Source of the DNA: Sphaerolaimus hirsutus
Taxonomy: Eukaryota > Nematoda > Chromadorea > Monhysterida > Sphaerolaimidae
Assembly: GCA_964036195.1 (NCBI GenBank)
Contig: OZ038453.1
Location: 20,311,206 to 20,375,205, forward strand
Length of the DNA stretch: 64,000 nt
Direction of reading: 5' to 3'
This document shows, in pieces, positions 44,101 through 54,952 of this stretch (position 1 is the first letter of the stretch; each line of letters opens with the position of its first letter). Below the pieces are notes generated by a model, which saw nothing but the letters and a program-made list of their open reading frames with translations, was not told where the DNA came from and ran no database searches. Both the position numbers and the translations under genes were made by a program.

Positions 44101-46050
44101 TGTCTATCAATTTAAGTAAAAGGGATTCTTATTTTTAGTTGTGTTTGAGTATATAGATTTGGACCTCTGTATGAAAAGAACGTTGGGACGCTAAGCCCAG
44201 AAAAGATTGTTGTTGTTTTTTGTTTGTTTTTTGCCTTTTAGAGAAATTGTTCGAATTTCGGTGGGAAGTAACTGTATATTCAACATTCATTTGACCCCGG
44301 CACTGTCTAGATAAATAATTTACACAGACATATCCGAAATATGATCAACTTTGGCTATTTTCCCGCGCAGAATGGCACTTCGCGAATACGAGAGCCTTCC
44401 CAGATATGGTTAGTGCACCCCTTCGTATTTGTAAGTGCCCTTCGACGAAATGGCCCAGTCCCGGTGTACATGTAAACCCAGTGCACATGTAGGCGCGTTT
44501 TCCCGCATTTTTCCATCACACTGATATTTTGTATGCAAATCGGTCTTCGTACGGTCAATTCTCTATAAAATACACCGAAATTTACATACATATCAACAAT
44601 CTTTGGCGCCAACGCCAATGTTGACAGCGCCATGACGCCATTCAGTCACCATATAGGTAAAAAATTTAAGGGGTTTAGCCTGGGCTCCGTAAACAAACAG
44701 TCCCCCCGCTCAAAAATACTGGATATGTCCGTGGCTACCCGAGAACCGGGTCTACATGCGCACCGGGTCTACATGCGCACCGGGTTTTGGTCGACGGAAT
44801 ATAAGCCCCGCCCCCATTCCCCAGGCGTCTACCTGCATCCGAACTTGGGTGCGCTGCGGTGCGAATTGATGTCCGCCCATTCGAATGATCGTCTGAACGT
44901 GACATTGATCGACTATGGCGCCGTGGCCGCACCTAAGCGTGACAGCCTATACTACGTGCCACGGAAGTTCTGCGCCGAGCGATTTCAACCGCGTGTGGCG
45001 CTCGTGTGCTGCGAGAGATTGGTTCCTAAGGGGCGGGATAGCGAGGGGCAGCTGTGGGTTTTGTTGTTGTTTTTGCGTTCGTTTGAACGATATCTAAGGT
45101 TTCTGGTGGCTTTTGACACGATAAGTGGATGTGTCAAGAAAAATGGTAAGTGATGAACGAAAGTAGTTATAAACGAAAGTCAAGTAAAGTAATGTGAAAT
45201 TCAAGTGCAAGTAAGTAAACAACTGGCATGTAAACATCGGGGTAATTTCTAAATGAATTTTTATAAGATATGAAGTTAAGACATACCCATCGCTAGATTA
45301 CCACTGAACAGTATTTTTCAATCGTCAACCGAAATGGTTTTAATATGTTTTTTTGTATCTTTTAATTTTAGGCGCTGGGACATTAGCTGCGAGCGAGCAG
45401 CTAATGAATTAATTGCTGCAAATTGCCATAAACCGTTGCCATTAAATAGTGTTCGATTGGGACACGACCAGAGGTTTGTCTTCTTTTTTTTTGTTGATAT
45501 TTTCTATTCTGTGAATTTCTGTTGTGAAATTGTTTCTATCGCTGATTTCTTTACTGATTATCTACTCATTTGAATACCCAATATCCTCGAATGAGACCCC
45601 AGGGGAGTTATTTTTTTCGCCAGAACTTTTTGAGGGGAGAGTTATTGAAGGGCTGGAATTATTCGAGAGGGTGAGTTTTCGTCAGAATTATCAGTAAAAT
45701 GCATGATTAATTTATGAATACTTTACTAATACTAATTTACCAATAAACACGTAAAAAAAATTTGTATTTACATCTGAAACTTTTCTACCCATCAAATAAC
45801 GGAGTGTTATTCGAGTGGGGGTGGTATTTTTGCCCACGTGGCTGTCAGCGGAGTTATTCAAGTGGGAGGACTAATTCGAGGATATATGGTACTTTTTCTC
45901 GCGCCACTTCAACGAAAACCTTAATATGTCCGTTGCAGTTTTCAACGCGACCCGAATTCGCGTGAACGGAACCGGCCGGTCATTTTCACTCGGGAAATTG
46001 GTGATTTAGCTGAAAGATTGTTGCGCACGGGTATTGTTGAAAGAATTTGA
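38187..46050 (+). CDS. Tudor-domain protein with two Tudor modules (10 exons)
   Basis: Exons 38187-38267, 39083-39156, 39291-39436, 39743-40032, 40747-40908, 41252-41347, 43894-44059, 44825-45053, 45372-45473 and 45939-46050 join in frame to 485 aa. The first Tudor (about residues 60-125) has GALVLAPE...NWHRAIVVQF; the second (about 340-400) has YLHPNLGALRCEL...LNVTLIDYG. Each is followed by the pattern of extended Tudor modules: RNMPADLQHV...LISKLLLECKLAEV for the first and AANELIAANC...EIGDLAERLLRTGIVERI for the second. Tudor modules of this type bind methyl-arginine tails, often on Piwi proteins; that role is inferred. The ATG has the strong context aaaATGg but could be internal if an upstream exon was missed. 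The exon 7 donor (t/gtgtga) is the least certain junction. A hAT-like element starts 10 bp after the stop. Confidence 0.65.
38304..39034. mobile_element. GAGTTTCATTCC-type TIR element in Tudor intron 1
   Basis: Ends gacttccgttccaaaag and tttagaatgaaagtc; body matches 10760-11532. Confidence 0.6.
39291..39436 (+). CDS. Tudor gene exon 3: first Tudor core
   Basis: Encodes EFGAKAAPFSPGAVSVGALV, then LAPESLQGGVVRNWHRAIVV. Gly-x-x-Val...Trp-x-Arg-Ala-x-Val is the Tudor strand 1-2 pattern. GGCGCC strings here are codons, but the same motif fills nearby transposon arrays. Confidence 0.65.
39743..40032 (+). CDS. Tudor gene exon 4: end of first Tudor and linker helix
   Basis: Encodes ISYLDLIPTSQ, NMPADLQHVRRHCQSVLV, then VWSTGACRLFRDMMYKLIED. 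Matches the post-Tudor part of extended Tudor modules. Donor aag/gtgggg. Confidence 0.6.
40064..40427. repeat. ACCGTATTTCCTCGAAATACCCC foldback with TGTCAAATGTAAAG insert
   Basis: Opens accgtatttcctcgaaat and closes with the inverse (gaggaaatacggta). A CAATCCCAAGCCC...GGGCTTGGGACTG element sits in its middle. Tudor intron 4. Confidence 0.7.
40970..41215. repeat. GAGAAGTGAGAAATGAAATGA array foldback
   Basis: Left half AAAATGAGAAGTGAGAAATG steps, right half the inverse (cttctcacttcactcctcac). Tudor intron 5. Confidence 0.55.
41577..41981. repeat. Near-perfect 400-bp foldback MITE (GCAGCGTTTACACTG ends)
   Basis: Left gcagcgtttacactgctact and right inverse. The arms pair along nearly the whole length around aaatatttcacttgttggttc. 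TTTAA/TTTA flanks. Tudor intron 6. Confidence 0.8.
42169..42720. mobile_element. hAT-like TAGGGTGTCAA element with TTTCCG array
   Basis: Flanked by GGCCCATG. Second copy of the 8853 family. Tudor intron 6. Confidence 0.85.
43058..43530. mobile_element. hAT-like CAGGGGTT element with GATAGATAGC steps
   Basis: Flanked by CATGGCCG. Ends CAGGGGTTTTGTAG and CTACTAAACCCCTG. Tudor intron 6. Confidence 0.85.
44825..45053 (+). CDS. Tudor gene exon 8: second Tudor core
   Basis: Encodes VYLHPNLGALRCELMSAHSN, VTLIDYGAVAAPKRDSLYYV, then FQPRVALVCCERL. LIDYG is the most conserved Tudor motif (aromatic cage strand). Acceptor ccccag, donor ct/gtgggt. Confidence 0.72.
45578..45892. repeat. GGGGGAGTTATTC foldback in Tudor intron 9
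   Basis: Opens aatatcctcgaatgag and closes ttcgaggatatatggta; related to the TACCGTATA group. Confidence 0.5.
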
Positions 46051-46059
46051 TATCATTTC

Positions 46060-46529
46060 TAGGGTTCAAACGGGATCCCGATCCCGAATCCCGAGAAATT
46101 TCGGGATATTTTGTGGTCCCGATCCCGAAACCTCAATCCCGATCCCGATTCCGAAATCTCAAAAAACGAACCCCGATCCCGACCCCGAAACTTTTGAAAT
46201 CCCAATCCCGATCCCGAAAATTTTGACTCAATCCCGATCCCGGAAAATGTACCAACTATTAAAAAAAATTTTTGCACTAAGAAATGCGACCATGAACCTC
46301 TAATGACCAATTTATGGCACTTCGGCATTCGAATCTTCTGGCATTCGTGCATGTTTTTAGACCTAATTTTGCGGTAAATTAGAGAAAATCCTTCAATATG
46401 AGAACTTTTTCTATGGTCCCGATCCCGAGACACCAATCCCGATCCCGAAATCTCAAAAGACCAATCCCGATCCCGAAATCTCAAAAAGCCAATCCCGATC
46501 CCGAAAAGGTCAGTCCTGTTTGAACCCTA
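46060..46529. mobile_element. hAT-like CGGGAT-array element just after the Tudor stop codon
   Basis: Flanked by ATCATTTC. Ends TAGGGTTCAAACGGGATC and CTGTTTGAACCCTA. Cleanest member of this family, and shows that the family makes 8-bp duplications. Confidence 0.88.
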
Positions 46530-46770
46530 ATCATTTCTGCCGCACCAAGTCTCAACTTTTCGTTTCCATTGTAAAAAAGCAACCCTTTCCGTATCTCATA
46601 TGATTATTTTTAGCAACCTTACCCAGGGGTGAATCGTTATTCGCCCAAACAATTTTTACCCCAACTTTTATATTGTGTTAAGATCCATGGGTAAGTGGTA
46701 AGTTATGAGTAAATTGGAGACTTAACGCGTTAGATTGATAAGTGACAAGCGTGTCCATCTACATGTTTAC

Positions 46771-48204
46771 TAGGAATGGCCAAAAAACGTTTTTTTACCG
46801 ACCGTGTTTTTTTAATAAAAAAAACGTTTTTTAATTAAAAACGGGGTTTTTTAAAAGCTCCCAGATATGGTTATGGGTCAACATATACAGGTATATCAAA
46901 CAATGCCAGTACTTTGTGATGTTATATATAGCCACAGAATTAGGGCTCGAAACTCGATTTTTTTCAAACTCGAGTTCGAGTCGCAATTCCAAATTTTTTC
47001 CGGTAGAGTCGGCGTCTCGAGTCAGGCAAGCCAGTGAAAGGTCGAGTCGAGTCTGGCAAAAATCTCGAGTCTCGAGTCGAGTCGGATGCATTACTTTTTG
47101 TTATGACCCTTGCAGAAATGTTTGATACTGGTTTCTCTTCCAATGTTTTCACACGTACTTAATGAAGTCTGAATGCCAACAGTGCATTTAAATATCAAGA
47201 TAAAGCAAAAACATAACTTTTTTATCACTCATGTTGCTACAAATAAAGTTGCAATTATAAAATCAGCCTGCGGATGGATAATTAACATCCTTTACAGCAT
47301 TCTTTGGATCAGTGCCAACATTGTGCAATGCAATTCAGGTGGTCTGTATACCATGGATGGTGTGTATTTCATTATGTAGAATTGTATGGTAAAAAGAAAT
47401 TTGAGTTTCAACACCATTCAATACATACGCCAAGCCAATTGACAATATATCACACATGTGGTATGGAAATGCGCGCTCGCGAGCAAATTTTTTGAAAAAT
47501 ATGTTAAAAAGTTCATATCAAAATCGATTTTTAGGACATTATTCAATGGAAACCCTGACTCGAAATTAGCCAATATTTCGAGTCGAGTCAGGCAAAAACC
47601 TCGAGTCTCGAGTTTGGGCCATATTTTTCCGGTCGAGTCAGATGAGTCGAGTCGGTACCCTGTTTTACCCTCGAGTCACGAGTCGAGTCGAGTCGAGTTC
47701 GAGCCCTACACAGAATGGCTGTGGAGCCATAGGATAGCATTATAAGTGGTGATTTCTGTCAAAAATATCCATTTTTGTCAACTTGTTTCGTATACCGCTT
47801 TTTGCCGAATGTTCGTGACTTCAAGTCAAGTTTTGCATGGAATAGCACTTATACAAGGTTATAATATCAGGCTAATGCATTGACAGTGATGGATCACACT
47901 GTGGAAGTATGTGGGAGCACATTGGCTGGATATTATATGCTACACTAACATATCATGGCTTATTATGACACAATAGCATGAACAAATGGAAGCTTTCACA
48001 CTAAAAAATGCCTCAAAACCAATGAAAAAAATCACAGATGGTAAAATGTATGTGAAATTGCGCGCTTACGCGCAAAAAAAATGCACAATACCTAGTACAT
48101 AGTACAAAAAAATTTGGCTGCTGTTTTTTATTTAAAAAAAAACAGTTTCGATGCCTCTGTTTTTTTATTTTAAAAAAGGTTTAAAAAAACATCGGCCATC
48201 CCTA
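46771..48204. mobile_element. hAT-like TAGGAATGG element carrying a nested element
   Basis: Flanked by ATGTTTAC. TAGGGTTGG-family core, interrupted by 46941-47708. Confidence 0.85.
46941..47708. mobile_element. hAT-like TAGGGCTCGAA element with CGAGT array
   Basis: Flanked by CACAGAAT, inside the 46771 element. Both arms are CTCGAGTCGAGT arrays; the centre is AT-rich and non-coding. Confidence 0.88.
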
Positions 48205-48433
48205 ATGTTTACTTGTTACTTTTAAGTTAACTCACATCACTTCTACCACTTATAAGTTCCTTACCACTTACCGTTCCCTTATGACATAACTTTTCTTGTC
48301 GGTAGCCCACTGGTAGCACGTTTGAAATAAAATTTGCGTGCTTATAAAATTTGTTACGTATTTCCACTTGTTTAAGCTGTATAAAATTTCATTCATGTAT
48401 TTTACAATATCCGCTTTCTGCTGATGCGCATAT

Positions 48434-48635
48434 TGTGCCTGCGCACACTAGTTTTCACACGAAATTTCGGAAACTCACAAATCAGCTTAGAACGCATTTG
48501 AGTTCTCTACAATGAGGTGGCCGTCAACTACAGTTGACGGAGATTAAAAATGACTCATTGTGGAAAACTCAAACACTTTTAATACTCATTTGAGAGCTTT
48601 CGAAATTTCGTGTGAAAACTAGTGTGCGCAGGGCC
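48434..48635. repeat. CACTAGTTTTCACA-type MITE
   Basis: Left gcctgcgcacactagttttc, right the inverse ending gcgcagggcc. Arms pair over 35 bp or more. Relative at 50734-50968. Confidence 0.65.
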
Positions 48636-48912
48636 GATCTCTTAAATTTATTTACGTGTGTAGAACATAAATATATTGAGTTTATAAATACGTTCATCAC
48701 GATGTTTTTTAATATTGTTTTCCTTTTACGACCGCCCACGCATCATTCTAAATTGTTCATTTAATAATCTTATCTTCCGTCGATGCGAGCAGGAAATTAT
48801 TTGCTTCCGTTCAGAGAAATTGATCTCTATTATTATAAATATAGGTAAAATATACCGTAATTATCTTGGGTTCAGCGTAAAATTGGCTTTGTTAATGTGG
48901 CGGAATGAAAAA

Positions 48913-49361
48913 TACCGTATTACCTCGAATTATCCCCCCCCTTGAATTAACCCCCCTCGAATTAACCCCCCCCCTCAAAATGAGCTGGGGAAATAATAAA
49001 CCCCCCCTCGAAATACCCCCCCCCCTTCGGAATGATGTACGTCATGTACATAATAAATACGTCATGTATGCAATGTACATGATGTATATTACGGTTAATT
49101 TGCATTCCAGCTACACATAGACTTAGTTTGTGTAGCTATCTACGTCTTTATGTCCAAATATATCCTGTTTGGACACATTTATTACCGCTTTTGGGTATGT
49201 AAATGCCTACTATTTACTACGATTCTTACGAAAATTTCTGACGAAATAATAAACCCCCCCCCCCTCGAATAACCCCCCCCCCCCCTCGAATTAACCCCCC
49301 CTCAAATTTTGCTGGCGAAATAATAAACCCCCATGGGGGTATTTCGAGGTAATACGGTAAT
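48913..49361. repeat. TACCGTATTACCTCGAATTA foldback with C-rich arms
   Basis: Opens accgtattacctcgaatta and closes with the inverse. Arms of (CCCCCCTCGAATTAA). Intergenic. Confidence 0.7.
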
Positions 49362-49845
49362 AGCGATTATGGAAGGTATTTTGACTGAAGCGAGTACGTT
49401 TTTACACATTTTAAACGGTAAATTAAGTGAAAAATTCAAGTTGGATGCACTATTTCGACTGGATTATCCAAATATTTTTAGATACCGGTTCTAACTATTT
49501 TAGCACCAAATACTTTTGTTGCTGGCGCCTGGCGCCATGCCCATGGAAAGCGTCATGGCGCTGGGGGGGGGGGGGCTGTGTTTCCATGGCGCCAGGGACA
49601 AAACGAACGCTTGATGCTGGCGCTGGTGCCAGAGAAAAAAGCGCCATGGCGCTTTTTGTGCTTGACGCCATTTTTCTCTGGCGCAGTTGGCGCTGGCGTG
49701 TGGTGGCTATTTTGGCGCTTGACGCAACAGTCCTGGCGCTTTTTGCATCACTATCGGGGGCCGTTATTCGATGGTCGTTTTCGGTTACTACGAAACGGCC
49801 GAATTAATTCCGATTCGAAATATAAAAAATTAGTACACTGCGCAA

Positions 49846-50067
49846 TGGGCCCACGCACGCTAGTTGACATGTGAAATTCGAGTCAACTCAATGTCAACTA
49901 AATAACACAAGAAAATGTTTAAAAGCACCACACTTAACAGAAACACTGCAAATTAAGTGTCATGATGTGAGATGAACCATGCTGTACCAGATGGGAAAGT
50001 TGAAATCATATAATTCACCAAAATTCAGTTGACACAAACGCAGTTGACGTCCAGTGTGTGTGGCGCC
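49846..50067. repeat. AGTTGACA-type MITE
   Basis: Left gggcccacgcacgctagttg, right cagtgtgtgtggcgcc. Contains further GTCAACT steps. Confidence 0.6.
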
Positions 50068-50166
50068 AATAAATACATATTTGCAACTTAGCTTACAGAA
50101 AGTTTGTTGATAATTTTCGCCAATTCCGCGCACTTAAAAATATGTGCACTGCTTTTGGCAGCGCAG

Positions 50167-50559
50167 CAGGGCCGTATCTAGGGGGGGGGGCTGCAGTGGT
50201 GAAACCAGAAAGTGGCCGAAAAATGCAACTTTTTCAACGTCAGCGTAAAAATTTTTCACCAGACGTAATGTATTAGTAGCAGATTTGCTCCCTGGCCGAA
50301 ATCTTTATAAATAACGCAAATGTGTGCTGTTTGCTGTATTTGTATGTATATTTACATACATATACAGCGTTCCATGGCGCTGGCGCCAACGCCAATGGCG
50401 CCATGGCGTTGCGCCTACTAGTGGCGCCAGCGCCAGTGCGCCATTCCGCCACTCTGTACGTAAAATTTTAGGGGGGGGGGGTGAGCCCACCCCGCTCGCC
50501 GGCCTCCGTAAACAAGCAGCCCCCCCCCCCCCCGCTCAAAAATCCTGGATGCGTCCCTG
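50167..50559. mobile_element. hAT-like CAGGGACG-family element with GGCGCC hairpins
   Basis: Flanked by CAGCGCAG. Ends cagggccgtatctagg and cctggatgcgtccctg. Confidence 0.85.
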
Positions 50560-50733
50560 CAGCGCAGAGATATGAAATAAAAATTAATTGCGATATTTAA
50601 TCTTCCGGTTGCGGGTGCAATTCACGCTGTGATTTTGTTTGCTTTACTGCCTTGAATGACCGTTTGGCATGTTCCCGGAGTGCACATGCGATACATTTCG
50701 CCCATGAAGTGCCATGCTTTTCTCTCTTGTATT

Positions 50734-50968
50734 GTGCTTACACACTAGTTTTCACAGTGACTTCGTGGGAAAACTGAATTTTTTTCAAATGCAGGTTAAT
50801 CAACATGGTTGAATTATTGAATTTAATTTAAATGTGAATTGAAATTAATGAAAGTTAAAATTTTAAAACTAAAACACATACAGCATACTAAAAGAGTAGG
50901 CTGGATGTGGCCATGTGGCCATTTCAGTTTTCACATCAGTCACGGTGAGAACTAGTGTGTGTAGGGCC
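50734..50968. repeat. CACTAGTTTTCACA-type MITE
   Basis: Left gtgcttacacactagttttc, right gagaactagtgtgtgtaggg. Intergenic. Confidence 0.6.
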
Positions 50969-50989
50969 ATCGGGTCTGTGTAAATAACG

Positions 50990-51718
50990 TACCGTATTTT
51001 CTGGGAGTACCCCCTCCCCCCGAGATACCCTCTAGAAATACCCCCCTCAAAATGGCCACTGAAAAGTTATGTAAAAGCGACATGGCGCTTGGAAATATCC
51101 TGCCGTGGTGCCATGATCTCTAAAAGCGCCATCTTTTTTTCGCAGGTTCCCGTATACTATACGAAACCGAAAGCAGTAGGGGATTTTATTACTCAGCCCG
51201 ACACGTTCTTGCCGGGAACTTAATACCATACCTTATTTCCTCGAAATACCCCCCCCCCTCGAAATACCCCCCCTATCGAAACCCCCCCTCAAAATGGGCA
51301 CTATGAATTTATAAACCCCCCTCGAAATACCCCCCAAATTGAGTGTATAGGGAACGTAAATGACAACAGCTGCGGTTTGTCATCCGGGCAATGCAGAACA
51401 CACGTGAAAACAATGACTGTATTATGTTAGAACAGTGTATATAAGGTCTACATAATTATATTTACAAGTCTATAGAGTGTTATAAATGGCGGTTTGTTGC
51501 ATTTTTCGACGTCTGCGTACGTTTCAAGCGACAATTTAGTAATAGGATCAAAAAAATTTCTGGCGAAATAATAAGCCCTCCCCCCCTCGAAATACCCCCT
51601 CGTTTACCCCCCCCCCCCTCAAAATTTCCACTCTTAAAAAATCAACCCCCCGGGGGGTAATTCGATGAAATACGGTATTTATGTCACGCTGGGGGTAATT
51701 ATTTCAAGAAAATACGGT
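50990..51718. repeat. Two CGAAATACCCCC foldbacks in tandem
   Basis: Contains four TACCGTATTT/AAATACGGTA ends, so it is at least two adjacent elements (boundary about 51230). No gene seen. Confidence 0.6.
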
Positions 51719-52205
51719 AAAATAGGTCGGGTTGCCCGATAAAATTGTCGGGCACATAAAATTTTATGCCCCGTTTTCGCACAAGCCGGTGCTCAATCTC
51801 AGAAATTCCCCTCCGTGCGGTTTGGGTGAAAACTCGCACTTTTAGTGGCCCAAGTCGCTTCCCTTGGGAATTTATCCGCTGTCTTCACTTTATGATATCG
51901 GAGATTTACAGCTTTAACATTTGTGCATGGGATTTGGAACTTTTCTTGGACACTTTCAATTTGTGCACGATTTAGATAAACGGACGGATAAATTTTCATC
52001 ACTTTGTGTAAAAAAAAATAATAAAAAAATAATTTCAAATTGGCCCAGCGGGTGCAATTTGGTGTGCTCGCGGAGCCGAAGGTGATAAAGCCATAATGTG
52101 CATGAATGATTGCTCGACTTTATGTGTTTCCACTGACCCGCGGAGTTTCGAGCTTTCAAATTCAGCCTCGCTGATCGGATACGATTCTGCGACTTGTCAA
52201 GTTTA

Positions 52206-52441
52206 CAATGGCGGGCCGCACACTAGTTGACACTTTTGTGTCAACTGGTCTGTGTCAAAACAGATTTTCGTTTCATGTGTCGCAGAGCGATCTCCAAATG
52301 CACAATGCACATGCGGCAATGTTGAAAAATAAACATTATGACAGGTGCATTGGACGATCACTCGGTGACACGTGAAGCTGAAATCTGAGTTGACACACAC
52401 CAGTTGACACACGTGTGTCAACTAGTGTGTGGTCCGCCGAT
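52206..52441. repeat. AGTTGACAC-type MITE
   Basis: Left gggccgcacactagttgaca, right inverse gtcaactagtgtgtggtcc. GTGTCAACTGG steps inside both arms. Confidence 0.65.
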
Positions 52442-52468
52442 AGTCAAAACGGTTGTGCTGCCAATCGA

Positions 52469-52923
52469 CCCACACACTAGTTGACATAAAATTAGTGTCA
52501 ACTAAATTTTGTTTGATTATGCGATTTCAACTTTCCGGTGTGATGTTAGTTAAGTTACCTAATATCGTGTAGTGATGGAATGGCGCCATGGCGCTGGCGC
52601 CCTTTGAGGGCGCCACGCCATGGCGCCATTGGCGCTTGGCGCCCTTTTTCTGTGGCGCCCTCGGCGCCTGGCGCCCACTATCTGAAAGGCGCCATGGCGC
52701 CATTGGCGCTTGGCGCCCGTTTTCCGTGGCGCCCTTGGCGCTTGGCGCTCAGTTTCCGAATGGCGCCATGGCGCCATTGGGGCCTGGCGCCCTTTTTCCA
52801 GGCGCTTTTCCATCACTAATATCATGACACTTAATTTTCATTGTTTCTGTTTAGTGTAATGCATAAAAAGTTTTTGTGTTATTTAGTTGACACGAATTTT
52901 TATGTCAACTTGTGTGTGAGCCC
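52469..52923. repeat. AGTTGACA-type MITE interrupted by a GGCGCC element
   Basis: Left acccacacactagttgacat, right gtcaacttgtgtgtgagccc. The 52570-52818 element sits in its middle. Confidence 0.65.
52570..52818. mobile_element. hAT-like TAGTGATGGAA element made of GGCGCC
   Basis: Flanked by ATATCGTG/ATATCATG. The 249-bp element is nearly all GGCGCCATGGCGCC-type palindromes. Confidence 0.82.
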
Positions 52924-53381
52924 AATGCGACGTGAATTTCCTCGTGCAACTTGTAAAAATTCGCATTTGTTGACATTTGTCAAGTCACATTAGACAGTGT
53001 TTGCGATCGGCCCCTGCCAACCTGTCACTCGCACACTTTGGTCATTTTCCACACTTGGGTGCAATATTGCATTATACCGTCACTCTCAAACTGCATAGCA
53101 GTGCTGGTGACTTTCTTAAGTTTCTCTTGTCTGTCACTGAATGCAAATTGTCACTTGAGTTTTTTCAATCTGATTTTTGGGTAGTCTGGTTTCAGTTTGT
53201 TTTGATTTGATTTAGTGTCTGATTGAGTTTTTGTAAGCGCATTACATTGGAGCATGTAGCTTTTTGGGATTTTTAATACGCTATTCATTTTTCTGAATGA
53301 AACACCACCATGACGTAGGTAATCGTTCATAAAATCAAAATTGATTTAAAAACGAAAAACGTTACCGGAGGAAAACATTCT

Positions 53382-54692
53382 ACCGTATTTCCTCGAAATA
53401 CCCCCAGGGGGTTTATTTTTTCAGAGTGACAATTTTGAGGGGGGTATTTCGAGGCGAGGTAATTCGAGGGGGGGGGGTATTATTTCGCCAGAAATTTTTT
53501 GAATACCCAGTACTAAAAAAGTATGCAGACGTAGGAAAACGCAACAAAAACCAACATGTACATGGTCGGGCTGAAAAGTCCCCGGGCAGTGCTCGCCATT
53601 CGCGCTAGTGGTAAGCTACGGTTATAAAATTTTAACACGTTAAGATATCAGGTGTTTTGAGTTTTCACCCAAAATTTCACACCTCTAGCTCCACCCACTG
53701 CGGAACTGTGGGGGTTAGAATTTCGGTCATTTTGTACTGATGTACAAATGGTGCTCTAGCTCAATGCTGCTTTAAGTTGTGATCATGAAACTTTTGCTAG
53801 TGTAAGCCACCAGTGTTGGCAATGTGCTGATAGTATTCAACACTTTCATCAACATCATTGCTTTTAAGGTAAAATTAATATGCAAATCAGGGTGATGTGC
53901 AAAAAAACGTGGGAACTGTGATGGATGTTTTTGGTGATCATCTGAGATCGTGTTGTATTGCAGTGATTTTAATGTTGTTTTGAAATGTGCAGTAAATTAT
54001 TATGTCAATTAAATTTCATTTGTGTTTCATTACCAATCTGTAGTGGACACATTACCTGTGTTCAACAGCAGTGTGCATGAAAAACGCCTCCTGTATTAAC
54101 CTGTATTGACCAACCGTAGAGGCAGAATGATGAATTTGGTAGTGAGAGTAGTGACAGTAATGGCAATATGGACTAGGCTTATGATATCATAGCTAATGTT
54201 GGTTAGTGCTGGCACATTGCCAACACTGGTAGCTAACACTAGCCAAAGTTTCATGATCACAACTTAAAGCAGCGTTGAGCTAGAGCACCATTTGTACATC
54301 AGTACAAAATGACCAAAATGTAACCCCCACAGTTCCGCAGTGGATGGAGCTAGAGGGGCGAAATTTTGGGTGAAAACTCAAAACACCTGATATATTAACG
54401 TGTTAGAATTTTATAACCGTAGCTTACCCCTAGCGCGAATGGCGAGCACTGCCCGGGGACTTTTCAGCCCGACCATGTATAAGAGGCTTTAGCCTTATAT
54501 AAGTATTTAGATGATATAAACCATGTTCTAACGTAACACAATCATTGTTTTTAACGTGTGTTCTGCGTTTCCCAAAGCTTTTGTCATCTACGTTCCCTAT
54601 ACACCGAATTTGGGGGGGGGGGGTATTTCGAGGGGGGTATTAATTCATAGTGCCCATTTTGAGGGGGGTATTTCGAGGGGGGGGTAATTTGT
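53382..54692. repeat. CGAAATACCCC foldback split by a second foldback
   Basis: Opens taccgtatttcctcgaaata; G-rich right arm ggggtatttcgaggggggta. The inner element 53562-54478 has about 270-bp arms starting catggtcgggctgaaaagtc with the inverse at its end. Confidence 0.7.
53562..54478. mobile_element. Long inverted-repeat element (CATGGTCGGGCTGAAAAG ends)
   Basis: Arms of about 270 bp are near-identical inverse copies. The central part is unrelated AT-rich sequence with no coding frame. Confidence 0.75.
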
Positions 54693-54952
54693 GTGCATAA
54701 GTATAATATCCTAATTTTTGATGCATACTCTGCGGTCCGCCGAGTATACATTTTACGTTTTCCTAGGTAAAATTGTGTAAAAAATTTTTAAGTAAATTTA
54801 TTAAAAATATTTAGCGTTGACAAAAATATATTTATTTTGAGATATCAAGTCATCGCAAATCTACATCCCGCAATTAATGCAGTATCAGATTAATGGTCTC
54901 ACATTCATGTTAATTTTACTTGTAAAAAATGTCTGTGGCTTGTAAAATGTCT

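Noticed and set aside
51799-52038. Minus-strand open frame (MKIYPSVYLNRAQIESVQEK...) that looks protein-like
   Set aside because: No matching splice sites or neighbouring minus-strand exons, no recognised motif, and the plus strand of the same stretch is also open. Left as undetermined unique sequence.
52580-52827. Overlapping 79-88 aa frames rich in Ala, Pro, Trp and Arg
   Set aside because: Products of the GGCGCC palindrome array, which is open in several frames by composition alone.
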